Position numbers and translations under genes: made by a program. Shown piece by piece: positions 45,177-54,353 of a stretch of 64,000 nucleotides of DNA. Source of the stretch: Archaeoglobaceae archaeon (GTDB lineage: Archaea > Halobacteriota > Archaeoglobi > Archaeoglobales > Archaeoglobaceae); the NCBI GenBank assembly GCA_025058735.1, contig JANXDX010000020.1:29757-93756 (forward strand). Direction: 5' to 3'. The notes under the pieces were generated by a model. That model saw only the letters and a program-made list of their open reading frames with translations, was not told the origin of the DNA and made no database searches. Position 1 is the stretch's first letter, and each line of letters opens with the position of its first letter.

Positions 45177-45190
45177 AGAGATCATATCGG

Positions 45191-45793
45191 CTATAAAAAT
45201 TCTGCTCCTCCAAGCATAACTTCAACCAGGTTCTTCAAGAATCTGCAGTTGTCTCCATCGATCATTGCGTTGTTCGAAAATATGTCTGTAGAAAAAATAG
45301 CTATATTTTTCTTTCTAACTCCAAAAATAACATTTTTACCGACTCTAAAAAGAAGATCTCCATAGTAAGCTTTTGTGTTCACATCACCGTTCAAAATTAC
45401 TTCCCCATCTTCAAGTTCGATATGTTTAGCGTTGAGAGCTAATATCTCGTCCACTCCTCTGTAATACTCTATCCTACCCCTCATAGCTGAAGCCCTTAGA
45501 ATCAATCTATTCGACACAGGTATCAGCCTTTCTATCTTGTATGGAAAATTTTGCTCACTGTGAACTTCGAAGATGATGATTTTTTGTTTTATCAACCTAG
45601 AAATACTAGATATCTCTGGCTGAGTTATCTGTTTCAAATAAAACAGTATCTCGAAAGAAAACTCTAACTTACTTAGATCTACTATGTTCGACGGAAGTCT
45701 AGAGGTAAATTCTACGTAGTAATCGTTTATAAAACACTCTTCAAGTTCCTTGTAGTTTGAAGATTCCTCAGCCACTACTAGTATCGAGAGCAT
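45191..45793 (-). CDS. Unrecognised protein, glutamine-amidotransferase-like C-terminal text
   Basis: A 200-aa protein that I do not recognise by name. The C-terminal third (VIFGVRKKNIAIFSTDIFSN followed by MIDGDNCRFLKNLV) resembles the end of DUF4350/ThuA-type class I amidotransferase-fold proteins, in which a DxxxxSN motif is followed by a conserved Asn/Asp helix. The rest is Ile/Leu-rich alternating strands and helices with no catalytic Cys. It lies 5-15 bp before leuC in an operon with the JAMM protease. Confidence 0.7.
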   Translation of the reverse strand: MLSILVVAEESSNYKELEECFINDYYVEFTSRLPSNIVDLSKLEFSFEILFYLKQITQPEISSISRLIKQKIIIFEVHSEQNFPYKIERLIPVSNRLILRASAMRGRIEYYRGVDEILALNAKHIELEDGEVILNGDVNTKAYYGDLLFRVGKNVIFGVRKKNIAIFSTDIFSNNAMIDGDNCRFLKNLVEVMLGGAEFL

Positions 45794-45965
45794 AGCTTAC
45801 GCGTAAACATTTCCCCAAATGAATTTAACTTTAATGTTTCGTAGTAGAATCTCCAGATACATCGAGTCTTTTTAAACTTTCTACATTACTCCTCTTTTTT
45901 GATCTAGATTTCATGGAAAAGATCTTAAGTTCAATAGAAGTTGTAGCTACCAAAAAATCTACTCT

Positions 45966-47123
45966 CTAATCTGAATACGTTTGATCGAGGAATTGTAAGT
46001 TAGAAATAAAATTTATAATTATAAAACATAAAATAGATATTATATATGTAAACAGCGCTGCAGGTATTAAGAACTTGTACGTCTTCACGAGATCTGCTCT
46101 GAAGTGTTCAGCTGTCAATATGTAGCAAAGGTGCAAAGGTGAAAGCATAACTCCCAGATAACCACTTGCAACAATTAAGATCAAGTTTCCATTGGATTTG
46201 GCAAAGTCTGCTAAAATTGGAAGTGCTATAGAAGAATAGCTCAGCTCTATTCCTGTTGCAAAAGCTACTGTAAAGCTTAACAAATTTGCAACGACTATTG
46301 GAGGTAAAAATGAAAAGTTCAGAAACTCTTCAGCTATTTCCGCTGTTTCGATCAAGTTCTTGTATCCAGAAACTGCTAAAACTAATACAAGAATTTTCCA
46401 GTCAAATTTTATCTTGAAAGTACGTTTGTGCAGGATCATTAAAAGCAAAACAATAGAAAGAGAAATTAGTATGTCCAAACCAAGAATAGTCAGAAAAACT
46501 AGTATTATGATCGGATAGAAAGACTTTAAAAACCTTGAAAGATCTATTTGACCTTCGAAATTACTTTCTAACCATTTTATTGAGTAAAAAGAGGAAAACA
46601 AGGCTGCTAAACTTATTGGAAAAGTTGATAAAGCAAAAGACCAATAATCCATTTCAAGAACTGAAATAGCTATAATTACGCTTGGATAAAGGGGCCAAAA
46701 CGGAACCCAAACATGTCTAAACCAATAATTTAAAAAAGTTGCTTTTTCAGGATCAATTTTATATTTTTCAATAATTTTATATATCATGACTGCAGAAACT
46801 AAAGCTCCACCGGGCATCGGTAGTAAACCTATAAGCATTGGAATTAAAATTAAATTAAACAAACTTAAAGCTTTCAGAGATTCTGTAATATTTTCAAGCA
46901 TTCCAGTCTTTTCCATGTAACTTCCTAGAGAAACTGCTAGAGCTACTAAAAGTAAAGTTCTAACGGTACTCCACTCAAAAAAACCCTCAAAAAATGGAAC
47001 AGGGTTTCCAAAAAGGAGGAAAGAGAGTATTAAAGAAGATATTAAAATAGAATAACTTATATTTATTTTCCTAGAAATCAAAACGATTAAAGCGATCGAA
47101 AGTAAAAGAAATAAGATCTTCAT
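45966..47123 (-). CDS. DUF401-family permease
   Basis: A 385-aa membrane protein with about 10-12 predicted helices. The DUF401 signature GLLPMPGGALVSAVMIYK near residue 100 and FLNYWFRHVWVPFWPLYP near 130 are clear. The family is related to gluconate-type anion permeases; the substrate is unknown. It overlaps the purD stop by 4 bp. The 170-bp gap before it on the right (45794-45965) has no gene. Confidence 0.88.
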   Translation of the reverse strand: MKILFLLLSIALIVLISRKINISYSILISSLILSFLLFGNPVPFFEGFFEWSTVRTLLLVALAVSLGSYMEKTGMLENITESLKALSLFNLILIPMLIGLLPMPGGALVSAVMIYKIIEKYKIDPEKATFLNYWFRHVWVPFWPLYPSVIIAISVLEMDYWSFALSTFPISLAALFSSFYSIKWLESNFEGQIDLSRFLKSFYPIIILVFLTILGLDILISLSIVLLLMILHKRTFKIKFDWKILVLVLAVSGYKNLIETAEIAEEFLNFSFLPPIVVANLLSFTVAFATGIELSYSSIALPILADFAKSNGNLILIVASGYLGVMLSPLHLCYILTAEHFRADLVKTYKFLIPAALFTYIISILCFIIINFISNLQFLDQTYSD

Positions 47124-48532
47124 TCAACATCCATTCCGATCGTTTTTCTATACCTAATTCCGGGAAAATCTATTTTTGATATAGCAAAATAGGCTCTCTT
47201 TCTAGCCTCCTCTAAATTTTTTCCTTCGCCAACAACTGTCAAAACTCTTCCACCAGTTGTTGCGTAGCCCTTTGCTATTCCGTTTGCGTATATTAAAGCA
47301 TCTTTAGCAGCCTCATCTATACCACTTATCGGCTGGTTTGTGTAATGGTCCGCTGGGTACCCTGGTTTTAATCCTTCTCTACCTCTTAAAGCACCACTTA
47401 CAGCACATACAGCTACGCAGTATTTACTGCTGAATTTTACATCTACATCTTCGAGTTCTCTGTTTATTACAGCTAGAGATAACTCGAGAAGGTCACTTTC
47501 TAACCTTGGAAGTTTAGCTTGAGCTCCCGGATCGCATTCTCTAACGTTTATTTCCAGAACTTTTGGAACTATTTCTTCCTCCTTAACAAGCATGATCACA
47601 GGATAAAGAATTCCAACGAACTTTTTTCCTTCAATTTCTTTGAATTTTTTTATTACAGGTTCAACAACCTCTTTCATAATTTTTTCTTCTATCTCTTTAT
47701 CAACGTATGGATGTGGACTTACCGCTCCCATCCCTCCAGTGTTTGGGTTCAGCAACTTTCCCTCTTTAAAAAGTTTTTCAATCTCTACCCTTGTGTAAAA
47801 CTTTTTGTTTAAAGCCATGTAGTAATCTCTCATTGCATCAAAATCTTCCGGATCAAAAGCTCTCTTGTAATCTCTTAAATGTCCAAAAGGTTTTACACAT
47901 TTCCCATCACTTATAGCAGTGAAAGCAACTTCTATACCCCTCAACCTCTCCTCAACAACGATCCTCTTTCCCGCATCCCCAAACTTTTTCTGAACCATTA
48001 TTTCATCTACAGCTTTCAAGGCCTCTTCCAAAGATCCACAAACATAAACACCTTTACCAGCTGCAAGTCCATCAGCTTTTACAACGATCCCATCTTTAAA
48101 CTCTTCTTTTATATATTCTTTAGCCTCTTCAGCATCTTCGAAGTTCTTGTACTTTGGAATTGGAACTCCTATACTTGCTAAAAAGTCTTTTGTCCAACAT
48201 TTGCTAGCTTCTAAAATTGTAGCTTCCTTTTTTGGTCCTAGAGTAGGAATCCCCTCTTCTTCTAATCTATCAACTATTCCTAAGCTCAAAGGTTCTTCTG
48301 GACCTATAAAAGCTAAGTCTACTTCTTTCTTTTTTGCAAAATTCACAATTTCTTCAACAGCCCTTATAGATTGTATCTTTTTACCATCTATTTCAGCAAT
48401 TTTACACTTTGGAAAAAATTCGCTTCCAGCATTCCCAGGAGCTACATATACTTCTACAACTTTTTCACTTTTCGAAAAAGCATGAGCTATAGCATTTCCT
48501 CTTCCTCCAGCATCAACAACTAATACTTTCAT
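47120..48532 (-). CDS. purD: Phosphoribosylamine-glycine ligase
   Basis: A 470-aa ATP-grasp enzyme of purine synthesis (GAR synthetase). Marks: VDAGGRGNAIAHAF at the N terminus, FIGPEEPLSLGIVD, KADGLAAGKGVYVC (ATP loop), NTGGMGAVSPHPYVD and NVRECDPGAQAKLPRL (metal Glu/Asn). Leaderless start at ATG 48532 with a TATA about 24 nt upstream shared with the MFS gene. It is followed directly by the DUF401 permease. Confidence 0.95.
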   Translation of the reverse strand: MKVLVVDAGGRGNAIAHAFSKSEKVVEVYVAPGNAGSEFFPKCKIAEIDGKKIQSIRAVEEIVNFAKKKEVDLAFIGPEEPLSLGIVDRLEEEGIPTLGPKKEATILEASKCWTKDFLASIGVPIPKYKNFEDAEEAKEYIKEEFKDGIVVKADGLAAGKGVYVCGSLEEALKAVDEIMVQKKFGDAGKRIVVEERLRGIEVAFTAISDGKCVKPFGHLRDYKRAFDPEDFDAMRDYYMALNKKFYTRVEIEKLFKEGKLLNPNTGGMGAVSPHPYVDKEIEEKIMKEVVEPVIKKFKEIEGKKFVGILYPVIMLVKEEEIVPKVLEINVRECDPGAQAKLPRLESDLLELSLAVINRELEDVDVKFSSKYCVAVCAVSGALRGREGLKPGYPADHYTNQPISGIDEAAKDALIYANGIAKGYATTGGRVLTVVGEGKNLEEARKRAYFAISKIDFPGIRYRKTIGMDVE

Positions 48533-48551
48533 GTTTCAAATGAAATGGCAA

Positions 48552-48561
48552 GATATATATG
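48552..48561. promoter_or_regulatory. Shared bidirectional TATA element (purD / MFS transporter)
   Basis: GATATATATG lies 24 nt before the purD ATG at 48532 and about 27-30 nt before ATG 48587 on the plus strand. This argues that the MFS gene starts at 48587 rather than at the in-frame ATG 48545, which sits upstream of the TATA. Confidence 0.55.
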
Positions 48562-48586
48562 TTCTTCAGATACGTGCTCAAAAAAT

Positions 48587-49891
48587 ATGCGAATAAGCGT
48601 CGAATATCACGATTTAAATAAAAGCATTCGAAACTTCTTTGCAGAAGGTGTAGCTTCTCAAATATCTTCCTCACTTATAACAGTGGCGATAATAAGTTCT
48701 TATCTAGCAATAATCGATGCTCCTCCTCATATCATAGGTCTTACAATTGCAATTCCATATCTGACAACAAGTGTACAGCTTTTGTTGGCGAAGTTCGTTG
48801 AAAAGAGAAATAGAAAAAAGATAGCTTTAACTGCAAGCTTAATATCGAAAAGTTCCCTCATCGCAATAGCAATTACATCTACTTTAACAGACAACGTCTT
48901 AATTTTCATAATTTTATATTTAATTTTTAACATCTTTGAAGACGTTTTTACTGTAACCTGGAGCTCTTGGATCAACGATCTAATCCCAAGCGGAGAAAGA
49001 GGAGAGATTTTGTCAAAGAGATTTTACTACGGTAAAATCTTTGCAACCTTTATACTAGTTCCACAGCTTTGGTTTTTTGAAAAATTTGGAGAACCAAGTT
49101 TCTCAATTTTGTTTTTTCTTTCTGGTATTTCTGGAATTCTAGGAGTTTATTTTTTAAAGAATGTTGAAAACATCAGATCGAATCGAATAAGTGAGGCTAG
49201 AATACTTGATCCATTTAAAAACTCAAATTTTGTCAGATTTGTTCTCGTAATTTCTCTTTTTTGGTTTACATTTAGTGCAGCGAGAGGTTTCTATGCTGTG
49301 TATATTCTTAAAGTTCTTTTTTATCCTCTTTGGTTCATGTTCCTTTTAGTTTTAGCTTCTCATTTGAGTTCAATATATTCGTACAGAATTTCCGGAATAA
49401 TTTCAGACAGACTCGGAAACGGTGTACTGCTTTTAATTTCTATGATAACTTTTTCAATCTCTACAGTTTTACTAGTTTTCTCAAACAGCGATTCCGGAGC
49501 TTTACTTTTGACAATTTCCTATATTTTTCAAGGTTTCTGCATTTCTGCACCAACTATTGCTTTTATGAGTGCGACTGCTGATATGAGTTACAAAAAGCAT
49601 TCAGCTCCATTCTACGCTGTTGGAAACTTGATGCAAGACTTCTCCTGTGCAACTGGTTTTATTCTTGCAGGCTTCTTAATTTCAAACTATTTAACATACC
49701 AGTCCTTGTTTATACTTACGTTAATAATTTCAATTTTGTTGATACCTTTTACAAAACTCTATAGAGAATTCGCACCACCAAGCACAACGCTAAAGCTTTT
49801 AACAGTTCTTTTTGAAGACCTAAAGTTTGAAAAAAGTTTTGCAAAAATTAAAAAAGTTAAAAAATACAAACCTCTATGGAAGTTTTATTAG
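48587..49891 (+). CDS. Major facilitator superfamily transporter
   Basis: About 434 aa with 12 predicted helices in two six-helix halves. MFS-like loop text is EKRNRKKIALT between helices 2 and 3 and RISGIISDRLGNGVLLLI in the second half. Substrate unknown. The longer frame from 48545 would add 14 Cys/Ser-rich residues (MARYICSSDTCSKN) that overlap the TATA box, so I reject them. The stop overlaps the DHPS-like gene by 16 bp, implying co-translation. Confidence 0.85.
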   Translation: MRISVEYHDLNKSIRNFFAEGVASQISSSLITVAIISSYLAIIDAPPHIIGLTIAIPYLTTSVQLLLAKFVEKRNRKKIALTASLISKSSLIAIAITSTLTDNVLIFIILYLIFNIFEDVFTVTWSSWINDLIPSGERGEILSKRFYYGKIFATFILVPQLWFFEKFGEPSFSILFFLSGISGILGVYFLKNVENIRSNRISEARILDPFKNSNFVRFVLVISLFWFTFSAARGFYAVYILKVLFYPLWFMFLLVLASHLSSIYSYRISGIISDRLGNGVLLLISMITFSISTVLLVFSNSDSGALLLTISYIFQGFCISAPTIAFMSATADMSYKKHSAPFYAVGNLMQDFSCATGFILAGFLISNYLTYQSLFILTLIISILLIPFTKLYREFAPPSTTLKLLTVLFEDLKFEKSFAKIKKVKKYKPLWKFY

Positions 49892-51282
49892 TAACTGGAA
49901 AGCTTGCTGAAAAAATTGTGAAAAAATACTCGATGGGTTTCGAAGTTTGTGTAGTAGATGTAGATGTCGCAGCTTTTATAACACCAAAACACTTAGAAAA
50001 TTTAGATTTAAGTAAATACGACCTAGTTTTAGTCCCAGGACTAACTGCTGAGAATGACTGGGAAAATTTTGAGAAAAAGAAAGGCACAAAGATTAGACTT
50101 GGCCCAATACATGCTTACGATCTTCAACATGTTCTTAAATTTGTTGGAAAAGTTGAATTTTCTCATAAAATTCCTGCTTGTAAACTTCTAGGAATTTCCA
50201 TTGCTAATGAGGTTAAATCAAAGATCGATGAACTTGAGAAGGATTGTAAATTTAAGATCAGAGAGATGTCCGTCGGTGGAAAAAGTAGAATGAAGGTCGT
50301 AGCTGAGATTGCAAAGTTTTCTTTAGAAGAAATTGAGGATAAAATTCAAAGTTACGAAGATGCAGACGTAATAGATATAGGCATACCTCTAGACTTCGAT
50401 CCAGACCTTGTAAGAAAAGCTATAAAACTCACTTTAAACCTAACAGACAAACCTGTAAGCGTCGATACTTTTAGCAAAAAAGCTATAGAAATTGCAGTTA
50501 AATGTGGAGTAGATATGATAATGAGCTTATCTACAGAGAACTTCGATGCAATAGATTTAATAGATGAGCAGGCAGTAGTTATCGTTAGCAAAAACGTTTT
50601 TGAACTGAAGAAGTTAGTCGAGATGGCTAAGAGAAGAACTGAGAAAGTTATAGCTGATCCGGTTTGCGATCCTCCAATGAACTTTGCATCGTCGATAGTT
50701 AGATACTTCGAATACAAAAAACTAGACCCAGAAACTCCCCTCCTCTTCGGTGCTGGAAATATTACTGAACTTTGCGATGCAGATTCGATAGGAATGAATG
50801 CTCTGTTAGCTTTTATAGCAGAAGAATTGGATTGTTCTTTGATTTTTACAACGGAAGCTAGTCCAAAAACAGTTGGATCTGTGAAGGAACTAAAAATTGC
50901 AACTTACTTAGCAAAAGCATCTAAAATAAGAGATTCCCCTCCAAAGGATTTGGGTTTTTCACTTTTAGTTTTAAAAGAAAAGGTTAGATATCCTTCTTCT
51001 ATTGAAAATTGCGTTGAAGCTGAAGAAAGCAAAGAGTTTGTCAGAGATCCTTGTGGAGATTTTACTATACACGTTTCGGACAAAATCTACTGCAAGCATG
51101 AGAAGTTGACGATCTGTGGTAAAAAGTCTAAAGCTATAGTCGATACAATTTTAAGAGAAGGCTTAGTGTCTCGATTAGATCATGCGGCCTACTTAGGTAG
51201 AGAACTGATGAAGGCTGAAATAGCATTAAGATTAAAAAAGAACTATGTACAAGACCAAGATCTAAATTTTGGAATATATTAA
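49876..51282 (+). CDS. Dihydropteroate synthase-related protein (TIGR00284/DUF6513 type)
   Basis: A 468-aa protein, much longer than bacterial FolP. It has an N-terminal head (VLLVTGKLAEKIVKKYS, VLVPGLT), a TIM barrel with DADVIDIGIPLDFDPDLVRKA, KPVSVDTFSKKAIEIAVKCG and ADPVCDPPMNF, and a C-terminal domain. Archaeal members are thought to act in tetrahydromethanopterin synthesis, condensing the pterin with a beta-RFA-type arylamine precursor; this is known from methanogen homologues and inferred here. Together with mfnB this supports a C1 pathway of the archaeal type. Confidence 0.88.
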   Translation: MEVLLVTGKLAEKIVKKYSMGFEVCVVDVDVAAFITPKHLENLDLSKYDLVLVPGLTAENDWENFEKKKGTKIRLGPIHAYDLQHVLKFVGKVEFSHKIPACKLLGISIANEVKSKIDELEKDCKFKIREMSVGGKSRMKVVAEIAKFSLEEIEDKIQSYEDADVIDIGIPLDFDPDLVRKAIKLTLNLTDKPVSVDTFSKKAIEIAVKCGVDMIMSLSTENFDAIDLIDEQAVVIVSKNVFELKKLVEMAKRRTEKVIADPVCDPPMNFASSIVRYFEYKKLDPETPLLFGAGNITELCDADSIGMNALLAFIAEELDCSLIFTTEASPKTVGSVKELKIATYLAKASKIRDSPPKDLGFSLLVLKEKVRYPSSIENCVEAEESKEFVRDPCGDFTIHVSDKIYCKHEKLTICGKKSKAIVDTILREGLVSRLDHAAYLGRELMKAEIALRLKKNYVQDQDLNFGIY

Positions 51283-51380
51283 AGATGTTTGAAGAATGAT
51301 AAAGTATTTTAAAGTCTTCTGATTCTTTGAAATGAAAGTGTGCTTATATAATTTTTTGAATAAGTATTGGTGGTGATAGT

Positions 51381-52367
51381 ATGAAGTGGTTGGTAGCTTT
51401 GATGTTACTGTTGCTGGTCTTCGGAGCACAGGGATTGAAAATAGAAGAAAAAGCTAGAGAAGGGCCAGAAAAAAGAAATATAGAGATTGCAGATAAAAGA
51501 TATGAAGAAGTTAAGAAAAAAATGGAAAACGTAAAGAAAGAAAAAGATCAGAGAAAAATCTTGAGTACACAAGTAGAAGTTACAAAAAGATTGCTTGAAA
51601 GGCTTGAAGCTAGAGTAGAAAATCTAAATCTTGGAGAAGAAACAAAGAATGAGTTAAAAACAAGAATAAATAACCTAAAAACCCAGTTGGATTTTATAGC
51701 CGAAAAAATAAATTCTGCTAGAGAGGAAGAGCTTAAAGAAATTGCTAAAGAGCTTAGATCTTTGATGAAGAGCGTAAACAGTGAAGTTAAAGAAATTATC
51801 AAAATCTATACAATTTTAAAACTCGAAGAGAATCTTGAAAGATTAAAACAGGTAAGAGATAGATTAGAAGCTTATGCAAACACTTCAAAACTTGACAAAA
51901 CAATTGAACAAATAGAAAAAAGTTTAGATGAAATGAAAAAAGAAGGTAAAGACAACACAAAGCAAATAAACGAATTATTTAAAAAGGCTTTCATAGACAT
52001 AAAAGAGATCCTGAGAGAGAACCGTTTAGGACATCCTCTAGGATACGAGTCTGGATTCTTGTATGCAAAGGTTGACGGTAAGTTTTCGTTGCTCGGAAAC
52101 TTCAGCTTAGTTCAAATAAAAGGAAATGGTACTGTTGGAATAAAGGGAGATGTTGTAAGGAAAGTAGAGAAAAAAGATGGAGTTCTAATAATAGCAAAAG
52201 GAATAGTAGAAGCTTCTGGTGAAGGCAAATTTAGAATAATTGCACACGGAAGTGGTCAAATAGTTTTAGATGGGGCCGGATACTATAGAATCAAAGAGGT
52301 GCCAAAAGTTCCTGTAAGCGATGAAAAGGAGTTTAAAGAGCTGTTAGAGTTGAGGTTTGGATTATGA
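51381..52367 (+). CDS. Secreted coiled-coil protein
   Basis: A 328-aa protein with a signal peptide (KWLVALMLLLLVFGAQG), a long Lys/Glu-rich coiled coil (about residues 25-215) and a C-terminal beta domain (about 225-315) with repeated Gly-rich strands: GNFSLVQIKGNGTVGIKG, ASGEGKFRIIAHGSGQIVLD. GGTGGTGATAGT precedes ATG. It overlaps a lipoprotein gene by 4 bp (ATGA). No family that I can name. Probably an envelope protein exposed outside the cell. Confidence 0.8.
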   Translation: MKWLVALMLLLLVFGAQGLKIEEKAREGPEKRNIEIADKRYEEVKKKMENVKKEKDQRKILSTQVEVTKRLLERLEARVENLNLGEETKNELKTRINNLKTQLDFIAEKINSAREEELKEIAKELRSLMKSVNSEVKEIIKIYTILKLEENLERLKQVRDRLEAYANTSKLDKTIEQIEKSLDEMKKEGKDNTKQINELFKKAFIDIKEILRENRLGHPLGYESGFLYAKVDGKFSLLGNFSLVQIKGNGTVGIKGDVVRKVEKKDGVLIIAKGIVEASGEGKFRIIAHGSGQIVLDGAGYYRIKEVPKVPVSDEKEFKELLELRFGL

Positions 52368-52579
52368 AATTAGTTTTTCTTTTTTTATTATTATTTGTAA
52401 CTTTTTCTTGCTGCACACAATTGAACGGGGAAAAAGATGCAAAAAATGTTAGTGAACAGCTAGATGAGATACAGGATTTAGAAAAAATGGAAGAAGATTT
52501 GAGTCAAACGATCAAAAATTTAGAAGATCTATTGAAAGAGATCGAGGATCTTCAAAAAGAACTTGAAAGTTTAAATTAA
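52364..52579 (+). CDS. Small coiled-coil lipoprotein
   Basis: A 71-aa protein: signal peptide (KLVFLFLLLFVTFSCC) with a lipobox-like TFSC, then an acidic heptad-rich coiled coil (LDEIQDLEKMEEDLS onward). It is translationally coupled to the upstream secreted coiled-coil protein, suggesting that the two bind each other, with this one tied to the membrane by lipid. Confidence 0.78.
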   Translation: MKLVFLFLLLFVTFSCCTQLNGEKDAKNVSEQLDEIQDLEKMEEDLSQTIKNLEDLLKEIEDLQKELESLN

Positions 52580-52637
52580 TAATTATTATATTTCTTATAA
52601 ATATTTCAAAAATTTTAATTTATTTAAATTTTAATGT

Positions 52638-53819
52638 TTGACAGCAAAAATTTTACTTTCAAATGTGAACTTGAAAGTGTTAAAGGAGTACGAAGAGGGC
52701 AAAGATAAAGTGTTCGTTTTGAGAGATATCGTTGAGATTAGAATTCCAAGAAAAAAGTACGAAGAACTATTGAAAAAGTTCAGTAAAGAACACATAGTTT
52801 CTTTCAGTGAGGATAAAAGAGTTGTAAACAGGATCACCAGAAGAGAGTTAGTTTTTGTTACAAGGGAAAGTGGGATACCTTTGATAGGTCATTCGGCCTT
52901 TGGAATAATAGATAGAGGTACGAACTTGCTGCAAGTTAGATGCATGACAGGCTGCAACCTCAACTGTATATTCTGCAGTGTAGATGAGGGGAAAGAAAGT
53001 AAGACTAGAAAAACGGATTTCATAGTTGATCCGGACTACATGATAGAAGTTCTTAGAAAATTCGTAGAATTCAAAGGAGATAACGTTGAAGTTCACCTAG
53101 ATGGCCAAGGTGAACCTGCTCTTTATCCTTATTTAACCTACTTTGTTGAAAAACTAAAAGATCTTAAAGTTGAAACAGTTTCAATGCAAACGAACGGGAC
53201 TGTTTTAAGTGAAAAAATTATAGATAAACTCGAAGGAAATATGACAAGGATAAACTTGTCGATAAGCGCCTTGAGCGAAGAAAAAGCAAAAATTTTACAT
53301 GGAAAAAATTATCCATTGAAACATGTTTTGAACATTGCCGAAACGATTGCAAACAGTAAAATTGACCTTCTGATAGCTCCAGTCTGGGTTCCGGATTACA
53401 ACGATGATGAAATACCAAAAATAATAGAGTTTGCTCTAGAAATTGGAGCTGGTAAAAAATTTCCACCACTTGGAATTCAAAAATATATACCTTACAGGTT
53501 TGGAAGGAAGTTGAAGAAAAGCATGTCCTTCAAGGAATTTTACGAAAAACTTTCTAAGCTAGAAAAGGAGTACGGAATAAAACTCATTCTTAGACCTGAA
53601 GATTTTAACATGGAGAAGAGACCTAAATATCCTAATCCCTTCAAAAAAGGAGATATAGAAAGAGGTAAAATTGTTTCTGAGGGAAGAATGGTTGGAGAAA
53701 AGCTAGTTGTAGCGAGAGGGAGAAGTGTAGCAGTATATACAAAAAAGAAGGTTGGAGAATTCGTTGAATTTGAAGTAGTTTCTGCTAAGGATAACATAAT
53801 TGTAGGTGTAGAGAAGTGA
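52638..53819 (+). CDS. Radical SAM protein with C-terminal TRAM domain
   Basis: A 393-aa protein. The cluster motif is MTGCNLNCIFC (Cys-x3-Cys-x2-Cys) near residue 110, with further SAM-site text VEVHLDGQGEPALYP and QTNGTVLS. The last 60 residues (VGEKLVVARGRSVAVYT onward) form a TRAM-like RNA-binding fold, suggesting an RNA substrate, as in archaeal COG2100-type proteins. The first codon is uncertain: TTG 52638 or GTG 52662. An ATG at 52634 belongs to another, short frame. It overlaps the ASCH gene by 4 bp. Confidence 0.88.
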   Translation: MTAKILLSNVNLKVLKEYEEGKDKVFVLRDIVEIRIPRKKYEELLKKFSKEHIVSFSEDKRVVNRITRRELVFVTRESGIPLIGHSAFGIIDRGTNLLQVRCMTGCNLNCIFCSVDEGKESKTRKTDFIVDPDYMIEVLRKFVEFKGDNVEVHLDGQGEPALYPYLTYFVEKLKDLKVETVSMQTNGTVLSEKIIDKLEGNMTRINLSISALSEEKAKILHGKNYPLKHVLNIAETIANSKIDLLIAPVWVPDYNDDEIPKIIEFALEIGAGKKFPPLGIQKYIPYRFGRKLKKSMSFKEFYEKLSKLEKEYGIKLILRPEDFNMEKRPKYPNPFKKGDIERGKIVSEGRMVGEKLVVARGRSVAVYTKKKVGEFVEFEVVSAKDNIIVGVEK

Positions 53820-54349
53820 AGCATTTAGAGTTCGATGGAAAATACTTAGATGATCTTTTGAGTGGAAAGAAAAAGACAACTATAAGGAAGTTTGTAAGAT
53901 TTAAGCTTGGAGATAGGGTTCTAGTTCATGCAGGGGGGAAGATAGTTGGAGAAGCTAAAATTTTATCTATAGAAAAAAAGAAAATTGATGAAATAAGTGA
54001 TGAAGATGCTAAGCTCGATGGATTCAGTTCAAAAGAAGACCTCATTGCAGAATTGAAAAAACTTGGTTATAAAGATTATATTTACGTTGTGAAGTTTGAA
54101 TTTAAAGCTTTAGATTCAGTAGAACCTTACAAATTTTATTACGGAGACGAATCTTTAGAGAAGATTGCAAAGCTTGCAATTGAGAATCTGAATCTAAGTG
54201 AAGAGGAAAGAAAGTTGCTTGAACTTTATCTAAAATACAAAAGTATAAGAAAGGTTGCTTCAAAACTTGGAGGATACAAAGAAAGAGGAAAGGTAAGAAA
54301 AGTTTTGAGAAGCTGTTTAGAAAAGTTAAAAACCGAGGGTTTAATTTAA
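53816..54349 (+). CDS. ASCH-domain protein with C-terminal helix-turn-helix-like region
   Basis: A 177-aa protein. Residues 1-95 are an ASCH/PUA-like domain (GKYLDDLLSGKKKTTIRKF, LGDRVLVHAGGKIVGEAKIL). Residues 125-177 are helical (LSEEERKLLELYLKYKSIRK then VASKLGG) and read as a sigma-like or HTH module. ASCH proteins bind RNA or modified nucleosides. The overlap with the radical SAM/TRAM gene suggests a joint role in RNA. Confidence 0.85.
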   Translation: MKHLEFDGKYLDDLLSGKKKTTIRKFVRFKLGDRVLVHAGGKIVGEAKILSIEKKKIDEISDEDAKLDGFSSKEDLIAELKKLGYKDYIYVVKFEFKALDSVEPYKFYYGDESLEKIAKLAIENLNLSEEERKLLELYLKYKSIRKVASKLGGYKERGKVRKVLRSCLEKLKTEGLI

Positions 54350-54353
54350 CAGC

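Noticed and set aside
48545..48586. N-terminal 14 codons of the MFS frame
   Set aside because: They contain the TATA box of the gene itself, so they are unlikely to be translated.
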